NCBI RefSeq assembly: GCF_016808335.1
Contig: NC_053148.1
Location: 49,926,930-49,990,929, forward strand
Direction of reading: 5' to 3'
Source of the DNA: Panicum virgatum
Lineage: Eukaryota; Streptophyta; Magnoliopsida; Poales; Poaceae
Length of the DNA stretch: 64,000 nucleotides
Of this stretch, positions 47,743 through 60,349 are shown one piece after another. The position numbers were made by a program, and so were the translations under genes. Numbering within the stretch: position 1 is the first letter of the stretch; each line of letters starts with the position of its first letter. A model generated the notes under the pieces. It was not told where the DNA came from, did no database searches, and was given only the letters and a program-made list of their open reading frames with translations.

Positions 47743-48450
47743 CTAGATGTAATACTTTTTGAGACTGTCACCATTCCATGAATGTGACAGCTCGTTGCCT
47801 TCGGAGTCGGCTAGGTGGTATGACCCAGGCCTTTTGCCGGAGATGACAAGGTATGGGCCGTCCCATTTCGGCTCCATTTTTCCTGCATTTTCTGCGTTTG
47901 GCTTGTGCTTGAGGACCCAGTCTCCCACGGAGATGTTCTTTTTTATCACCTTCTTGTCCCTTCATTTGGTCGTTTCTTTCTGGTATTTATTCAGATTAGA
48001 GGCCGCTTGTAAGATGTCGAGCTCTATCAGGCCTGAGTCGTCCGGAGGTTCATCGCCTTCGGGTGCAGAGATTGCCCTTAGACCCTTGTTCTTGAGCTCT
48101 TCTGGGCTCATAGCTTCGGCGCCGTACATGAGCCTGAACGGGGTGAATTTGGTGGTTCTTGTTTCGGATGTGTTGTGTGACCACACAACCTTCGGGAGTT
48201 CATCCACCAATTTGCCTTTCTTCTGGTCAAAAAGGTATTTTTTGATGCTTGTGAAGATAACACCATTGGTGCGTTCCACAGCCCCGTTAGATTGGAGATG
48301 GTAGAGTGAAGCGAACATGAGTTTAGTTCCTATGCTTCGGCAGAATTCTTTGAATAGCTGCGAGTCGAATTATTTGCCGTTGTCTACCGTGAGTTCCTTT
48401 GGAACTCCGAACCTGCATATGATGTTTTACTAGAAAAATTTTCGAACTGC
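47743..48450 (-). pseudogene. Gypsy integrase, C-terminal part
   Basis: The frame 48318-47962 reads the end of the integrase core (LYHLQSNGAVERTNG with its glutamate, VVWSHNTSETRTTKFTPFRLMYGAEA). After a frame break, 47949-47743 reads the C-terminal domain (GDWVLKHKPN, KMEPKWDGPYLV, YHLADSEG). Integrase inserts the cDNA copy into host DNA. The break and degenerate core upstream leave it inactive. Confidence 0.85.
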
Positions 48451-48523
48451 TTCGGAGGTAATGTTTATCAGGGGCTTTGCTTCGACCCATTTGGTGAAGT
48501 ATTCAACGGCCACCACTGCGTAT

Positions 48524-49900
48524 TTATAATTTCCTTATGCTGTGGGCAGAGGGCCTACAAGGTCCATTCCCCACCGCTGGAGGGGCCAAGCGGGGGCTAT
48601 CAGTTGCAAGGGTTCCGAAGGTCTGTTTGATTTTGGGCTCAGCTTTTGGCAAGCGGGGGCAAGTTTTGACCACTTTTTTTGCGTCTTTCAGCGCAAATGG
48701 CCAGAAGAAACCCTGCCTGAATGCCTTGGCTGCGACAGGTCTGATGCCTATGTGGGATCCACAGATGCCAGCGTGGATCTCTTTCAGAAGTTCGATGCCT
48801 TGATTGACTGGGATGCATTTTAGCCAAGGGGTTACTACCCCTGACTTGTATAGTTCGATGTGTGAAATAACGTAGCCTCTTGCTCTTTGAGAGAGTCTTT
48901 TTTCTTCTGCTTCATCAGTGGGCTCGTAGTGTCCCCGGAGGTACGCCATTATTGGCGCCCTCCAATCTTTGCTAAAGATTGCGTTGATTCTGGTTTCCTT
49001 CTTTGGCCTGGTCGAAGGTGTAGAGATTTCTTCAAAGAAAACATATGGTGGAATTTTCTGCTTTATGGCCGCTGCCTTTGTGAGCCTGTCGGCTTCGTCA
49101 TACTGGGCGCGAGGGATGTGGATGATTGTGAAGCCCCTGAAATGTTTTTCCATTGCCCTGACTGCTTCCAAATACTGGATGAGCTCGGGTTTCCTGGCTT
49201 CGAATTCTTTTTCTATATGATCTGCAATGACCTTCGAGTCTGTCTTGACGATACAGTTCTGGTGCCCGAGTGCCTTCATTTTGCAAAGTCCGAGCAGAAG
49301 AGCTTCATACTCGGTTGTATTGTTTGTCGAAGGTGCCAACTGGTCGAAGTTGAGACGGGCCACGTATCTTATTTTTGCTCCCGAAGGTGATTCAAGGATT
49401 GTTGCAATGCCGACACCTTCGTTCTGCCAGGCTCCGTCACAGTGAACTGTCCATGTTTCTGTGAGCTCTTCTTCCTGATCTTCGGGCGATGTCCAGTCTA
49501 CTATGAAATCGGACAGGACCTGGGATTTGATTGCTGTTCTTTTTTCAAAGTCAACAACCAGTTCTGATAGTTCCGAAGCCCATTTTGCTATTCTTGGCGA
49601 AGCTTCTCTATTATGTAGCAGGTCGAGCAGGGGTTGATCAGAGATGGCTATGATTCTGTGGGCCTCGAAATAGTGACGAAGCTTGCGGGAGGCCATGATA
49701 ACCGCATATGCTATCTTTTCAAGTTCTGAATAGTGTAACTTAGACCCGGCCAGAGCTTCGGATGCGAAGTACACTGGGTATTGTTTGCGAGCGCCATCTG
49801 TCTCCCTTTCGACCACCAATGTGGCACTAACGGCTTTCTGAGAGGCCGAAGTGTAATGCAAGAGTATTTCCTTTGGGTCCAGAGAGGTTAGTTTGGTCAT
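48524..49900 (-). pseudogene. Gypsy pol: RNase H, second RNase H, integrase N-terminus
   Basis: The 458-codon frame starts with the RT-linked RNase H (YPVYFASEALAGSKLHYSELEKIAYAV). It continues into a second, plant/archaeal-type RNase H (TVHCDGAWQNEGVGIATIL, NNTTEYEALLLGLCKMKALG, DSKVIADHI, RAQYDEADRLTKAA). Next come the integrase zinc-binding region (EIHAGICGSHIGIRPVAAKAFRQGFFWP) and a damaged core. Two RNase H domains in this order mark the Tat lineage. The frame ends in a shift near the VGPLP region. Confidence 0.88.
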
Positions 49901-50056
49901 GTTTTGAAGGTATTGCTTGAGGGAATTAAAAGCTTCCCTTTGTTGCTCGCCCCATTCAAATTTTTGGGAGCTTCGGAGGACCTTGAAGAACGGCAGGCTT
50001 CGGTCTGCCGAGCGTGGGATAAATCTATTTAGGGCGGCGATTCTGCCCGTGAGTTT

Positions 50057-51125
50057 TTACACGTCTCTTATTGATTTTGGCTCTTCCATGTTGCAGAGAG
50101 CTGTGATTTTGTCTGGGTTGGCCTCGATGCCTTTGGTTGAGACCAGGCATCCTAGGACCTTCCCCTTGTGAACCCCAAAAACACATTTTTCGGGGTTAAG
50201 ACTCAGGTTTGCTTTCCGAAGGTTCACGAAGGTTTCTGCCAGATCTGATATGTGATCTTGTCGTGCAGTGCTAATGACGACGATGTCGTCGACATAGGCT
50301 AGGATGTTTCTTTTTAGTTGTGGCTCCAGGACTTTGGAGGTCATCCTTGAAAATGACTGGCCGGCATTTTTGAGGCCTTCGGGCATTCTTACGAAGCAGT
50401 AAGTGCCGAAAGGGAGTTGTAAAACTTGTTTTCTCTTCGTCTTCCATTCTCATCCATATCTGATGATATCCAGAGAAGCAGTCCAAGAGTGACATCAGCT
50501 GGTTGTTCGCAGCGTCGTCAACAATTTTATCTATTTGTGGAAGAGGGAAATCATCCTTCGGGCAGGCTTTGTTTAGGTCTGTGAAGTCTATACACATTCT
50601 CCATTTTCCATTTTTCTTTTTGTTAGGAACTGTGTTGGCGAGCCAAGTTGGGTACTTGACTTCGCGAATGACCTTCGCGTCCAGCAAGCACTGTATCTCC
50701 GCTTTGACAGCGGCAGCCTTTTCATCAGACATCTTTCGAGGTTTTTGCTTTTTTGGCTTGACACCGGATCTGATGTCAAGGCGATGCTCAACTATATCTC
50801 TGCTGACTCCCCGAAGGTCACTTGCTGACCATGTGAACACGTCATTGTTCTTGTTTAGAAAGTCGAGGAGTTCTCTCTCTTCTTCCTCGGATAGTGTTGC
50901 ACTTATCGTTACAACCTTGTCCGGGAGGTGCTTGTTGAGGGGTACTCGTTTGACTTCACACGCTTCGTCGTAGGTTACTTTCTCTTTATTAGGTCTCTCA
51001 GTTACTGGGCTCCTTTCAGCTTCGAGGGCGTGGACATTTCTTTGCCCCGGAGCCACTCCTCGCTCTATGTTTCTGGCAAGCTGTTGGTTGCCGTGTACAG
51101 TGATTATGCTGGCATTTTCATGCAC
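50057..51125 (-). pseudogene. Gypsy reverse transcriptase
   Basis: The 284-codon frame (51125-50271) and its continuation (50386-50057) cover the RT domain: KPRKMSDEKAAAVKAEIQ, WLANTVPNKKKNGKWRMCIDFTDLNKACPKDDFPLP, LLDCFSGYHQI, then AYVDDIVV with the catalytic YVDD motif and HKGKVLGCLVS. A frameshift near 50390 (FTTPF then the PEGLKNAGQSF segment) splits the domain, so no intact enzyme can be made. Confidence 0.9.
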
Positions 51126-51952
51126 AAGTACAGTTGGTGCACAACTGCTTTGAATTTGTTGATGAGTCCCCGGCCGAAGATGGCGAGGTAGGGGTAGTTC
51201 ATCTCGACAACGTCGAAGGTGACGTGTTCTGTTCTTGGATTGGTGATGTCACCGAAGGAGACTGGCAATGAGATTTTTCCAAGGGCCTCGACCCTTTTCC
51301 CTCCGAACCCGATCAGGGGGATTTCAGCTGGCTGGAGGAGGTTTCTATCAATGTTCATTCTATCGAAGGTACTTGAGAAGATTATGTCGGCAGAGTTGCC
51401 TGTATCGACCAGTATTTTTCCAATGGTCCAACCTTGAATGTTGGCTTCGATGACCATTGCATCGGTATGGGGGTAGCTATTGAGGCTCATGTCCTCTTCT
51501 GAGAAGGTTATCGACATGTGGGACCAGGGTGTCTTTTTTGCCGGGCCATCAACCAGGATACTGTGGACTTGTCTGAAGTAGTCCCTGCGCTGCCTCTTAT
51601 TTTGGAACTCGAGGGTGGAGCCCCCGGATATGGGCATGATCATGCCGAAGGATGGCAGTGCAGATGTTTGCGAGGCTTGGGAGCCTTGTGGCTCTTGCTT
51701 TGGGGGTGGGCCTGGAGGGGGCGGAGGTAGCTCTTCCTGAGCCTGCTGCTGGCTCGGGGGCGGAGGTTGGGATAGCGGTTTGGGATAAACTTGTGGCTGA
51801 GGAGGCCAGTTGTTTGGGTATAGGTTGTAGGTGAATGCTGGTGTGGGTTGGTAGGTTGGATTGTATAGATTGGGTGTAGGTGGGAACGGCGGTGACGAAG
51901 GTCCTGACCACGCAGTGTGACTGACCAGTTTGGCTTTTTTTTCTTCTTCCAT
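51104..51952 (-). pseudogene. Gypsy gag C-terminus and protease
   Basis: A proline/glutamine-rich linker (QPPPPSQQQAQEELPPPPPG) leads into the retropepsin-like domain with the active-site triad ILVDTGNSADI and a later hydrophobic flap region (YPYLAIFGRGLI). This aspartic protease cleaves the polyprotein. It overlaps the RT frame by about 20 bp in a different phase, so the polyprotein frame is shifted here. Confidence 0.88.
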
Positions 51953-53296
51953 TTGTTCGAGTATTCTTTTTTTTCTCTAGACAGAAGTTAGTTGTATGGT
52001 CCGAATCGTTGCCGTGAAAGTGGCAGAAAAACTTTTTGGGTCCATTCGAAGGTCCACGGCCCTTTCCGCGACCACGACCGCGGCCTCGGCCGTTATGCCC
52101 TGAATGGTTGCGTCCTTGGTTGTTGTGCTGACCTTCGGGTGATTTGTTTGGAGGGGTCATGAATGAGTCCTGTTCCTGGTCAGGGCTGGTTTCTTGCGAA
52201 GGTTCCACAGGGAACACGAACTGTGGGTTTTTGTTTTGGTAGTTCCATTTTTTTCTCAGCCTACCTCATTACCCTTCGCTGTTCGACCCTCCGTCTGTGG
52301 TCTGCGTCTGACCTGGAATATTTTTCTGCCTCATTATACAGGTCGCTGAGTGTTTTGGGTGGCTCCCTAGACAGATGTGAGGCTAGCTGTCTAGGCGATA
52401 AGCCAGCGATGCACTTGGCAATTGCGTCTTTTTCTGGGAAATTTGAGATCAGAGCTTTCTTCTGGATGAACCTCCAGAAGTAATCATAGAGGGGTTCATT
52501 GTCTCCTTAGAGACACTGGAAGTTTTCTATGGTGTTCGAGTCGAGTCGACCGAAGCCTTGGAAGTCTTGCCTGAGCTTCGCTTTTAGCTGAGGCCAGCTT
52601 GTGATGGAGCCCGATGGTTGGTGGGAGTACTAGTTGGCTAGTGGACCTTCGCAGGCCATGATAAAAGGATTTTGCCATGATAGGTCCATCGCCGCAAGCC
52701 GAAGCTATGGTAGCTTCGTAGGCCATGATGAATTGGGTTGGGTCTTTCGATCCGTTGTATCTGGGGAGCTGAGTTGGCTTGTAGCCCAACGGCCATGGTG
52801 TGTGCTGCAGGGCTGTAGAGAGTGGTGAGTTGGGGTCAAAGGTGCCAGCCGAAGGTGGGACGTAGTGGCTTTGGCGGGTATGATCGGTTTGGATGTTGTG
52901 GATCTCATTCTGGTGAGAGGCTCCCAGCGGATGTTGCTGCTCATGATTGGTCTGAGCGTTCGCGCATTCTTTCTCCATTCTGTTAATCTCTGCTTGCATA
53001 GCTGCTACTTTGCGCTTGGCCTCGGCTAGCTGGTTTGCTCGGTTCAGCGCGTTCTGCTGGACGGCCAGTTGCTTAGCAAGGATCTCTTTCTGCTTTTCCA
53101 GGGCCTGAAGCTGGAGGCTCAGGGCGGTGAACTCATCTTGGTTGGACCCCGAAGGATCTGTAACTTCGGGGGTTCTGTTGGGTGGTTGGTTGTCATTTGC
53201 TGGAGGTTGTGTGGAGAGGTCCTCCTGAGAGGTTCAGGAATCATTTTGAGTGTCGCCCGCGGGTGGGTCTGTGGCTTTCCTCTTTGTTTGTGCCAT
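51597..53296 (-). pseudogene. Gypsy gag, broken
   Basis: The ATG at 53296 opens MAQTKRKATDPPAGDTQ, meets an in-frame TGA about 20 codons later, and continues as a coiled coil (LQLQALEKQKEILAKQLAV, AEINRMEKECANAQ) and the gag core (PRYNGSKDPTQFIMAYEATIA). A later frame (52217-51597) has an RG-rich basic stretch and a zinc-knuckle-like FCHFHGNDSDHTTNFC. Several frame changes separate these parts. Confidence 0.85.
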
Positions 53297-53336
53297 CGAG
53301 AGTTGGTTTACGAGTTGGGAACACGGTGGGCGTCAT

Positions 53337-53848
53337 TGTTGAGTTCTTCGCTTCTTTACAACTCAAGCAAAATGCATACACGAAGGTGGCACTGAGCAAA
53401 ACAGCAGAGTTTCGCCCTCATGTAAACACGTGTCGAGTACAGGTTGGTTGGGTGGTATTTATAACCCCAACCTTTGTTACATAATGACCTTAATGCCCCT
53501 ACCTACCCAGAATATTCTGGGCCGTAGGTCATTTTATAGGTTGGAATGTACAAGTTGTCTACTCTATCCGATTCGTGCTCGGGACGCTATCCCGAAGGTC
53601 CTCTGCAACCTTCGGATCTGCGCCGGACCTTCGCGTGCCCTCTTCATTCTTTAAGAATCTCCGAACCTTCGGAGCTTCGGGGTGACTTCGGGCTTCGCGA
53701 TCCTTCGACTTCATCCGAAGACCTTCGACCGCATTACTTGACCTTCGGTTGGTAGGTCAACCTCCGGGCACCTGCGTCTGCCAGTACCTTCGGCTCCCGT
53801 CTTGCGATCTTGGGCAACCTCCGGTTCATGAGGTGATGATCCCCAACA
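53337..53848 (-). repeat. Right (5') LTR of the Gypsy element
   Basis: 512 bp, TGTTGAGTTCTTCGC...GATCCCCAACA, uninterrupted, and equal in net length to the left LTR with scattered substitutions. On the minus strand it precedes the primer-binding-site-like sequence and gag. Confidence 0.95.
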
Positions 53849-53853
53849 ACAAG

Positions 53854-55472
53854 TGGGTCAAAGGGTAAAATAGTTTTTCATCCTTCTTTGAGCTAAGAAT
53901 ATTTAGTTAATTCATTGTTGGTGTGTAGCAGACCAAAGCACTCTTCCATTGAATACTAAATCAAGTTTAGCAATTTATGCTGTACAAAACCACGCTTTCG
54001 CATTGTCCGACGAACAAATTTTCTAATGAGAAAACATAACATCCATCGATATGCTAAGGGGTACACCATACACCGCAAATTCCTCGTTAATCGCATCATC
54101 TTCCTCTTGTTAGAAATATGACACTGAAGGAACAGCCTAGCTAGTGCGAATCAGGTGAACTAAAAATTTGGAATTCAAATAAAATTTGAAAATCATTTTA
54201 ATTTTTTGGCAATGATTTAATGAATATTGTACATGTTAATGAAAACTAAGCATATCTTCAGATTCAGGTAGCTAATAATGGCATGGTTGGATGCAGTTGT
54301 TTTGCAACTTTCCTATCCCCAGTTTAAGAAGTTTCCATCTAATATTCTTTTTTTCCCTAAAAACTCTGCCGGACCACTTTAAGAACTAGGAATTTGACGA
54401 AAAAAAATCTTGAACATGGATCTTCAAAATTGACCATAATCAAGAGCTTCATATATCTCTAAGTTTTGTTTTCAAAAATCTCCCATGGAAGTTATGGAAA
54501 CTTACTTGAAGGTTTCTCCATAAGTAGGAATTTGGCCAACTCCAACACGTTTTGACTTTTGAGAGAGGATGTAATTAGCTTCAAATTTCTCATTCCATTT
54601 TTGTTGCAGGCAAATGAATCTTTGCTAGTACGAGCCGTGTCGAGCCCTAATGGGTTATATACTTTATAACTTTCTATTTGAGCGTTAAGTATTTTATTTT
54701 GACATGGTCTTCAAATTTGTATTTCAATCATTAATTTCCCACAGAATATACCATTTATAGCTGTAAAAATAAAGGCCGACAGTGAAGGGCAAGGAGGAGA
54801 AAGGATCGAGAGAAAATAATAAAGGTGGAAGATGAACAGCAGCCTCATTCGTTCAGCGTGGAAGATGAACAGTATCACACCCTTTTATGCTAAAATAGCC
54901 AATCTGATTCCTTAAGTTTTGCCTAAGGCTCAAATTCTTACCTTAACTATGAAATAAAGCAATCTAGTCCCCAAACTTTTTATTTGAACTCAATTTCATC
55001 CCTAGTTTTTTTTTGTGACATGCCAACATGACATCTCTAGTCAACTATAGATGAACTCTTCACCATCTAATTTTTTCTTACGTTCGACTCGATGCGTCGT
55101 CGTAAAAAATTAGGGTTCAAACGTCAATTAGAATGCATAAATAAATAAAAATAAAAACCTTTTATTTATAAACATAAGATCAACATTAACTTATTTTTGC
55201 TACCATGTGTAAACCTTTTTGATACCATTTGCAGGCACGCTTGTAAAATTCGTATCCACTGCGGAATTGCGCACGTATTCATGGTTGGCTTCTCCCATCT
55301 GCTATTTTTGTGAGATTGGGAGTGGCAGCCCCTCCCCTTCCCTGGAATTCAGGTCCGCCCGCGAAAAGCTAGCCTTCTTCTTCCTCCTTGCTCTCTGCTC
55401 CACCAACTCCTCCTCTTCACCTGCCATTCCCCGGAGGATTCAGCGCACACGACTGAGGGCATTGACCGACCA
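53854..55472. other. Intergenic between Gypsy element and U-box gene
   Basis: AT-rich DNA with no recognised gene. Near 54880-55030 is a stretch of the TTAACTATGAAATAAAGCAA type common in grass low-copy repeats. From about 55200 the composition rises to GC-rich leader DNA of the U-box gene. An open frame at 55219 lacks family similarity. Confidence 0.4.
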
Positions 55473-57834
55473 ATGCTGCCATGGTCCATCTTTCCGCGGC
55501 CGGTGGCCGGCACCGACGCGGAGCCGGAGCCTTCGGAGCCGTCCGGGAGGCAGTTGTCGGACGAGGCCCTGGTGGAGGAGCTCCTCACCACCGTCGCCTC
55601 CGCGCGGTCATTCCAGGAGTTCCGTCGCTCGCAGCGCAAGGAGTGCTTCGGCCTCCTCCGTTGGCTCCAGCTCGTGCTCCCGCTCATCCAGGAGATCCGC
55701 GAGACCGCGCCGTCCCTCACCGATGACGCCTACCGCCGCCTCGCCCTCCTTGGTCGCGCATTCCAAGCCGCTCGCCGCCTCCTCCGCTGCTGCCACGACG
55801 GCAGCAAGATCTTCCTGGTAATAAGACTTCAACGACATTCCATTCTTCTTGGTGTCTGAATTTTCAGACACCAATTGATGTCCCTTTGAAAAGATTGGAA
55901 TTTTTTAGAGGGGTTTTGAATCCCAAGTTGTTTGTTTTTGGTCCTATTGGCTCAAATTTCATTTCAGGTCCGCACTGCCTAATAATCATCCACCGTCTTT
56001 GTATTTACGTCTCGGTGTCGAAAGATTGGATTTTTTTTATAGACGACCTTGTCCCAAAATTTCAGGCTTTGGAGAGCGAGGCTGTGCTCGCCCGGTTTCA
56101 GGCCGTGTACGAGAACATGAACCTTGCATTGGATGGGATGCCCTACTCTGAGATCGGCATCTCTGATGAAGTCAAGGAGCAGGTGACAAAAAGCTCTTTA
56201 TTTGTCAGCATTTTGGTAAAATCGTGTAATGATCCATCATATTTTGACAAAAGCTGGAATTGCTTTGGTGTTTTCAGATAGAACTCATAAATGCGCAATT
56301 AAAGAGATGCAAGAAGAGATCAGATACTCAGGACATGGAGCTCTCCATGGATTTTATGATGATTATCCAGAACAAGGAGGATGGAAAGGCAGATAGAGCT
56401 ATATTGGAAAGGCTAGCCAAGAAACTCGAGCTGCAAAGCCTGGCGGATTTGAGAGCAGAGACGATGGCCATTAAAAAGCTCATCAACGAGAGGAATGGAC
56501 AGCAACAGGAGAGCACCAAGAACATAATAGTACTCCTCAACAAGTTCAAGGAGATTGCAGGCATCGACGAAAAGAACATCCTCGGGGACGTTTCAATACC
56601 AAAATATCTGGAGAAGTGCCCATCTTTGATGATCCCAAATGATTTCCTTTGTCCAATATCACTGGAGATCATGACTGATCCTGTCATCATCGCGAGTGGG
56701 CGGGTATGCTTTGTGCTACGACATTCATGTTCTCTGATTGCAAAGCAAGTTCACATTGTCTCATAGTCCATATATTTCAACTGTGACTTGCAGACTTACG
56801 AGAGAAGAAGTATCCAGAAGTGGTTAGACGCTGGCCAGCGGACCTGCCCAAAGACTCGGCAACCATTAGCTCATCTATCACTGGCACCAAACTTTGCGCT
56901 GAAAAACCTGATTCTGCAGTGGTGTGAAAAGAATAAACTTGAGATTCAAATGGGGGAATCTGAGCCTGCAGCTGAACAAGAAGAGCGCAAAGAAGACATT
57001 CCATCCCTGGTGAAAGATCTGTCATCGGTTCATCTTGATGTTCAACGGAAGGCTGCCAAGAAGATTCGGACACTATCCAAAGAAAACCCAGAGAATAGAG
57101 CACTAATCCTTGAAAATGGTGGGCTCCCAGCTATTATTAGTTTGGTGTCATATCCTGATAAGAAGATCCAGGAGAACACTGTGACTGCATTGTTGAACTT
57201 GTCAATCGATGAGACCAACAAAGTTTTGATAGCTAAAGGAGGAGCGATACCTTTGATAATTGAAGTCCTTAAAAATGGTAGTGTTGAAGGTCAGGAGAAC
57301 TCAGCAGCAGCATTGTTCAGTTTGTCTATGATCGATGAGAATAAAGCGGCTATAGGGATTTTGGGTGGTATAGCTCCTTTAGTAGGCCTATTAAGGGATG
57401 GGACAATAAGAGGCAAGAAAGATGCTGCTACAGCAATCTTTAATCTGATACTGAACCATCCCAATAAACTCAGAGCTATGGAAGCAGGAATCGTGGCTGC
57501 TTTGATGAAAATTCTCAGCGACAAGAAACTCGACATGGTTGATGAAGCACTATCCATTTTTCTCCTCCTGGCCTCGCATCCTAATTGTCGTAATGATGTG
57601 GGGACAACATCTTTTGTAGAGATACTTGTTCAGATCATAAAGGAAGGGACTCCTAAGAACAAGGAGTGTGCGCTTTCTGTTCTACTCGAGCTAGGTCTGA
57701 ATAACAACTCCCTTATGGTGCACGCACTTGGATTCGGTTTGCATGAGCATCTATCTGATATCGCAAAGACAGGCACGAGTAGAGCGCAGAGGAAAGCAAA
57801 CTCTTTAATTCAGCTTTCATGCAAGTGCTCATAA
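55473..57834 (+). CDS. U-box and ARM-repeat E3 ubiquitin ligase (PUB12/13/SPL11 type)
   Basis: Four exons: 55473-55817, 56066-56182, 56278-56703, 56794-57834, total 1929 bp in frame, 642 residues. The N-terminal UND region ([42 protein letters not shown]) is helical. The U-box (about 270-345) reads [38 protein letters not shown]...CPKTRQPL and is split by intron 3 after SGR. About six ARM repeats follow (about 370-635; NALL-type motifs [44 protein letters not shown]). Such proteins transfer ubiquitin from E2 to targets bound by the ARM repeats; relatives control cell death, immunity and flowering. All key U-box residues appear present. Confidence 0.96.
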
Positions 57835-60349
57835 AGGGTAAGTGAAAATGAAGCATTGCGATGAGTTGTGCACAGATATGTGTGTAAATTAGGTAAATTG
57901 AGTTGGTCATAAAAAAGGATGTCAAAAGACGAGAGCATTGGTACAATGATATCTGTCAGATAAGATCTGTCACTTGGAATCTGGACAGGTTAGTTCGTCC
58001 ACCACAGAACTGAGAGAAACATGATGTAATTCATATCTTGTATGTGAAATTTTGTTGTACCTCCTACTTATATAGTAAATATATAGAAGCTTTAATTGAT
58101 AGGAAGGGTACAAAAAATATTGGTTGTACTATATAACTCTGAGAAGCTTGCTTTAATCATGTATATATAGACAGGCATAGTCAGGATGGATGCTCCAACT
58201 CTAGCAGCTAAATCATTCTACTTTTAAAAGCCCGCGAGATCACAGTAGGCGGAGTCCATGAGATCGAGCTTTGAGGATTCAGTTCAACCAGATCGATGGA
58301 TGTACAGAGATGAACAGTTTCTGAATGATCCAAAACCTGGCAACGGCCAGCGGGCCAGGGCAGGTCCGTTCCCAGAGGACCGACCATGCAGCAGGAAAGA
58401 GTCAAAGGCTTACCGTTGAAACGCTTCCGTGCCTCTGACGGTCTGACCAGCAGCAGAATCATCTTCTCGTCGCCGCCCAGCGTTACGGCGCGGCGGTGCC
58501 CAGACCATGCTTTGGCCGTTCTCTCCGTGAGTCCATTGTTCATTGTTTAGATGGGTAATCCAGCCTTCTGGCCTATTATTCAAGCTCAACGTGGCCCAAA
58601 GCTTTCTCAAACGGAGATTTCTTTTGTGTGCATGCGTGTGTTGCAGTCCTAAAAGGGCTGGCACCCTATTGATACTAATCTTTTGATCACTATACCTTTC
58701 TTTGCAATAATAGATATAAATAGTACAATAACTTGCTTACAACAATTTTAGAAATGTGTAATTTTGTAAACAATAACATAATTTTTAAAAACAACAGGTT
58801 TGATTTAAATACAAAGAGGTGATTTGATATATAGTACTAATGCTGCTTGAACCACACATGAATATTGAAATCTTGCTTTAACTAACACAGGTTGGACGAA
58901 AGATTTGAAAGATCATTTGACATGCATGCATGATCTTTGATATCCCCTCTGGTTAATTCGAATAAATTATTGAATAGACGAGTAGACGACAAATGTTGCT
59001 TAATTAACATTTCCTTTTCAACACATGATTAATAAAAATATTGAAATAACCAAATAAGCACATGCATAATCTGCTAGATTCTTCTCTTGGAGCTAGATAT
59101 AGCACAGCAAATATTCCAACAACAAAGAAGTAAAATATATATTGAGCAAAATTAAGAGTTTCTTGTGGCTGCGCAGACAGTGCCATAGCACTCATGGAGT
59201 CGGATCAAATCTTTTGCAAGAACAAGACTACTGGATATATTTGCAATTTGCATTGAATCATCATCAAATCAGATAATTGATAAGACGTACGTATAGCATG
59301 GAGAAAACAGTAGTGCGTGAAATCAAGAAATACTTTTCACATGATTCTACATCAGATGAAGGCATGAATATAGAAATTTCATATTTGGTAGAAAGAAGCC
59401 ATATAGCAAAACTGAAGGAGAAAAAAAAAATCCACAAGTAGCAGCAGCAGCAGCAGCAGCGTTAAGGAGTTAACATTGATTTACGCACACATTATATATA
59501 TGTGTTATACATCATTTCTTATTAGCTCTAGCGAGGAAATAATATAATATAAATTGTTTGACTGACCGCAAGCAACAAAAAAGAAAGTGTGACATCACAT
59601 AAGTTACAACTATCCTAACGTCAGTAAGGAGTCTATCTATCTATCCCTAACATCTGTAACTCCCACCAGCAGCCTTGTCTTGCCTGCAGGGAAACGCGGT
59701 CTATGAAAACCTTTGATCTACATAATTATTAGTGGGAGATTTGGCCGATCCATGAGTAGCAGCATGACATAAATGCACACCGGCCGGCGGCCGGCCCTCA
59801 CAAAGGAGCATATCTAGATCTTGCGGCAGCTGCTAGCGGATGGAGACAATGTAAGCTACTAGCCCTGCAGATCGCTCATGGAGGCACAGCCGGAATGAAT
59901 CAGCTAGTAGCTGATTGTGTTTTGCAAGATCACGATCGATGTAGAACGAAGGAGAACTCAAAGCTGCACATGAGATAATTAAGGTGAGTCAGCAGCTTGA
60001 GGAATCGTCTAGCAGCAGATCGCGCTCATGGAGGCACATCAGCCGGGCCGGGCATACTAGCAGCAGAGAGGGAGGATCATGCATATCGATCGGAATTCAG
60101 AACACCACACCAACATTTATACTGTCGTTTTTGCCTTCTTGTTTAGTTAATCGATCGATCGACATTACATGTACTACTCATATATATGAACAAAGAGAAA
60201 GCCTATTACATTTAGCTAGGAATTGAAGTCCGATCCGATTCAGAGATGGAGAAACACGAAAAAAGGAAGAAGAGAACGACGATTGATATAAGGCGCCGCA
60301 AGCACGTCGCCGATCGACCGACGGAGCCCTAGGTACGGTGCTCCTCCTC
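57835..60349. other. Intergenic between U-box and C2H2 genes
   Basis: The U-box 3' UTR is followed by AT-rich DNA with no recognised gene. Contents include a short GC-richer part at 58230-58660 with no family match and a CAG run at about 59439-59460. About 59380-59680 resembles sequence at 63440-63690. There are two similar CTCATGGAGGCACA-containing stretches near 59875 and 60026. Confidence 0.4.
59439..59460. repeat. CAG microsatellite
   Basis: About seven tandem AGC/CAG units, non-coding, downstream of the C2H2 gene. Confidence 0.8.

Larger units (their letters stand above)
38956..53848 (-). mobile_element. Ty3/Gypsy retrotransposon, Tat-type, with nested solo LTR
   Basis: The element is bounded by LTRs 38956-42844 (interrupted) and 53337-53848 and flanked by the 5-bp duplication ACAAG (38951-38955 and 53849-53853). 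Its sense strand is minus. After the right LTR come a primer-site-like GACGCCCACCGTGTTCCC, gag, protease, reverse transcriptase, RNase H, a second RNase H and integrase. Then follow tandem repeats, an antisense gene and the left (3') LTR, preceded on the minus strand by a purine-rich CGAGGGTCTAC. The extra RNase H and the long 3' region with a further ORF are features of the Tat lineage (Grande, RIRE2, Ogre). Coding frames carry several stops and shifts, so it is no longer autonomous. Confidence 0.95.
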
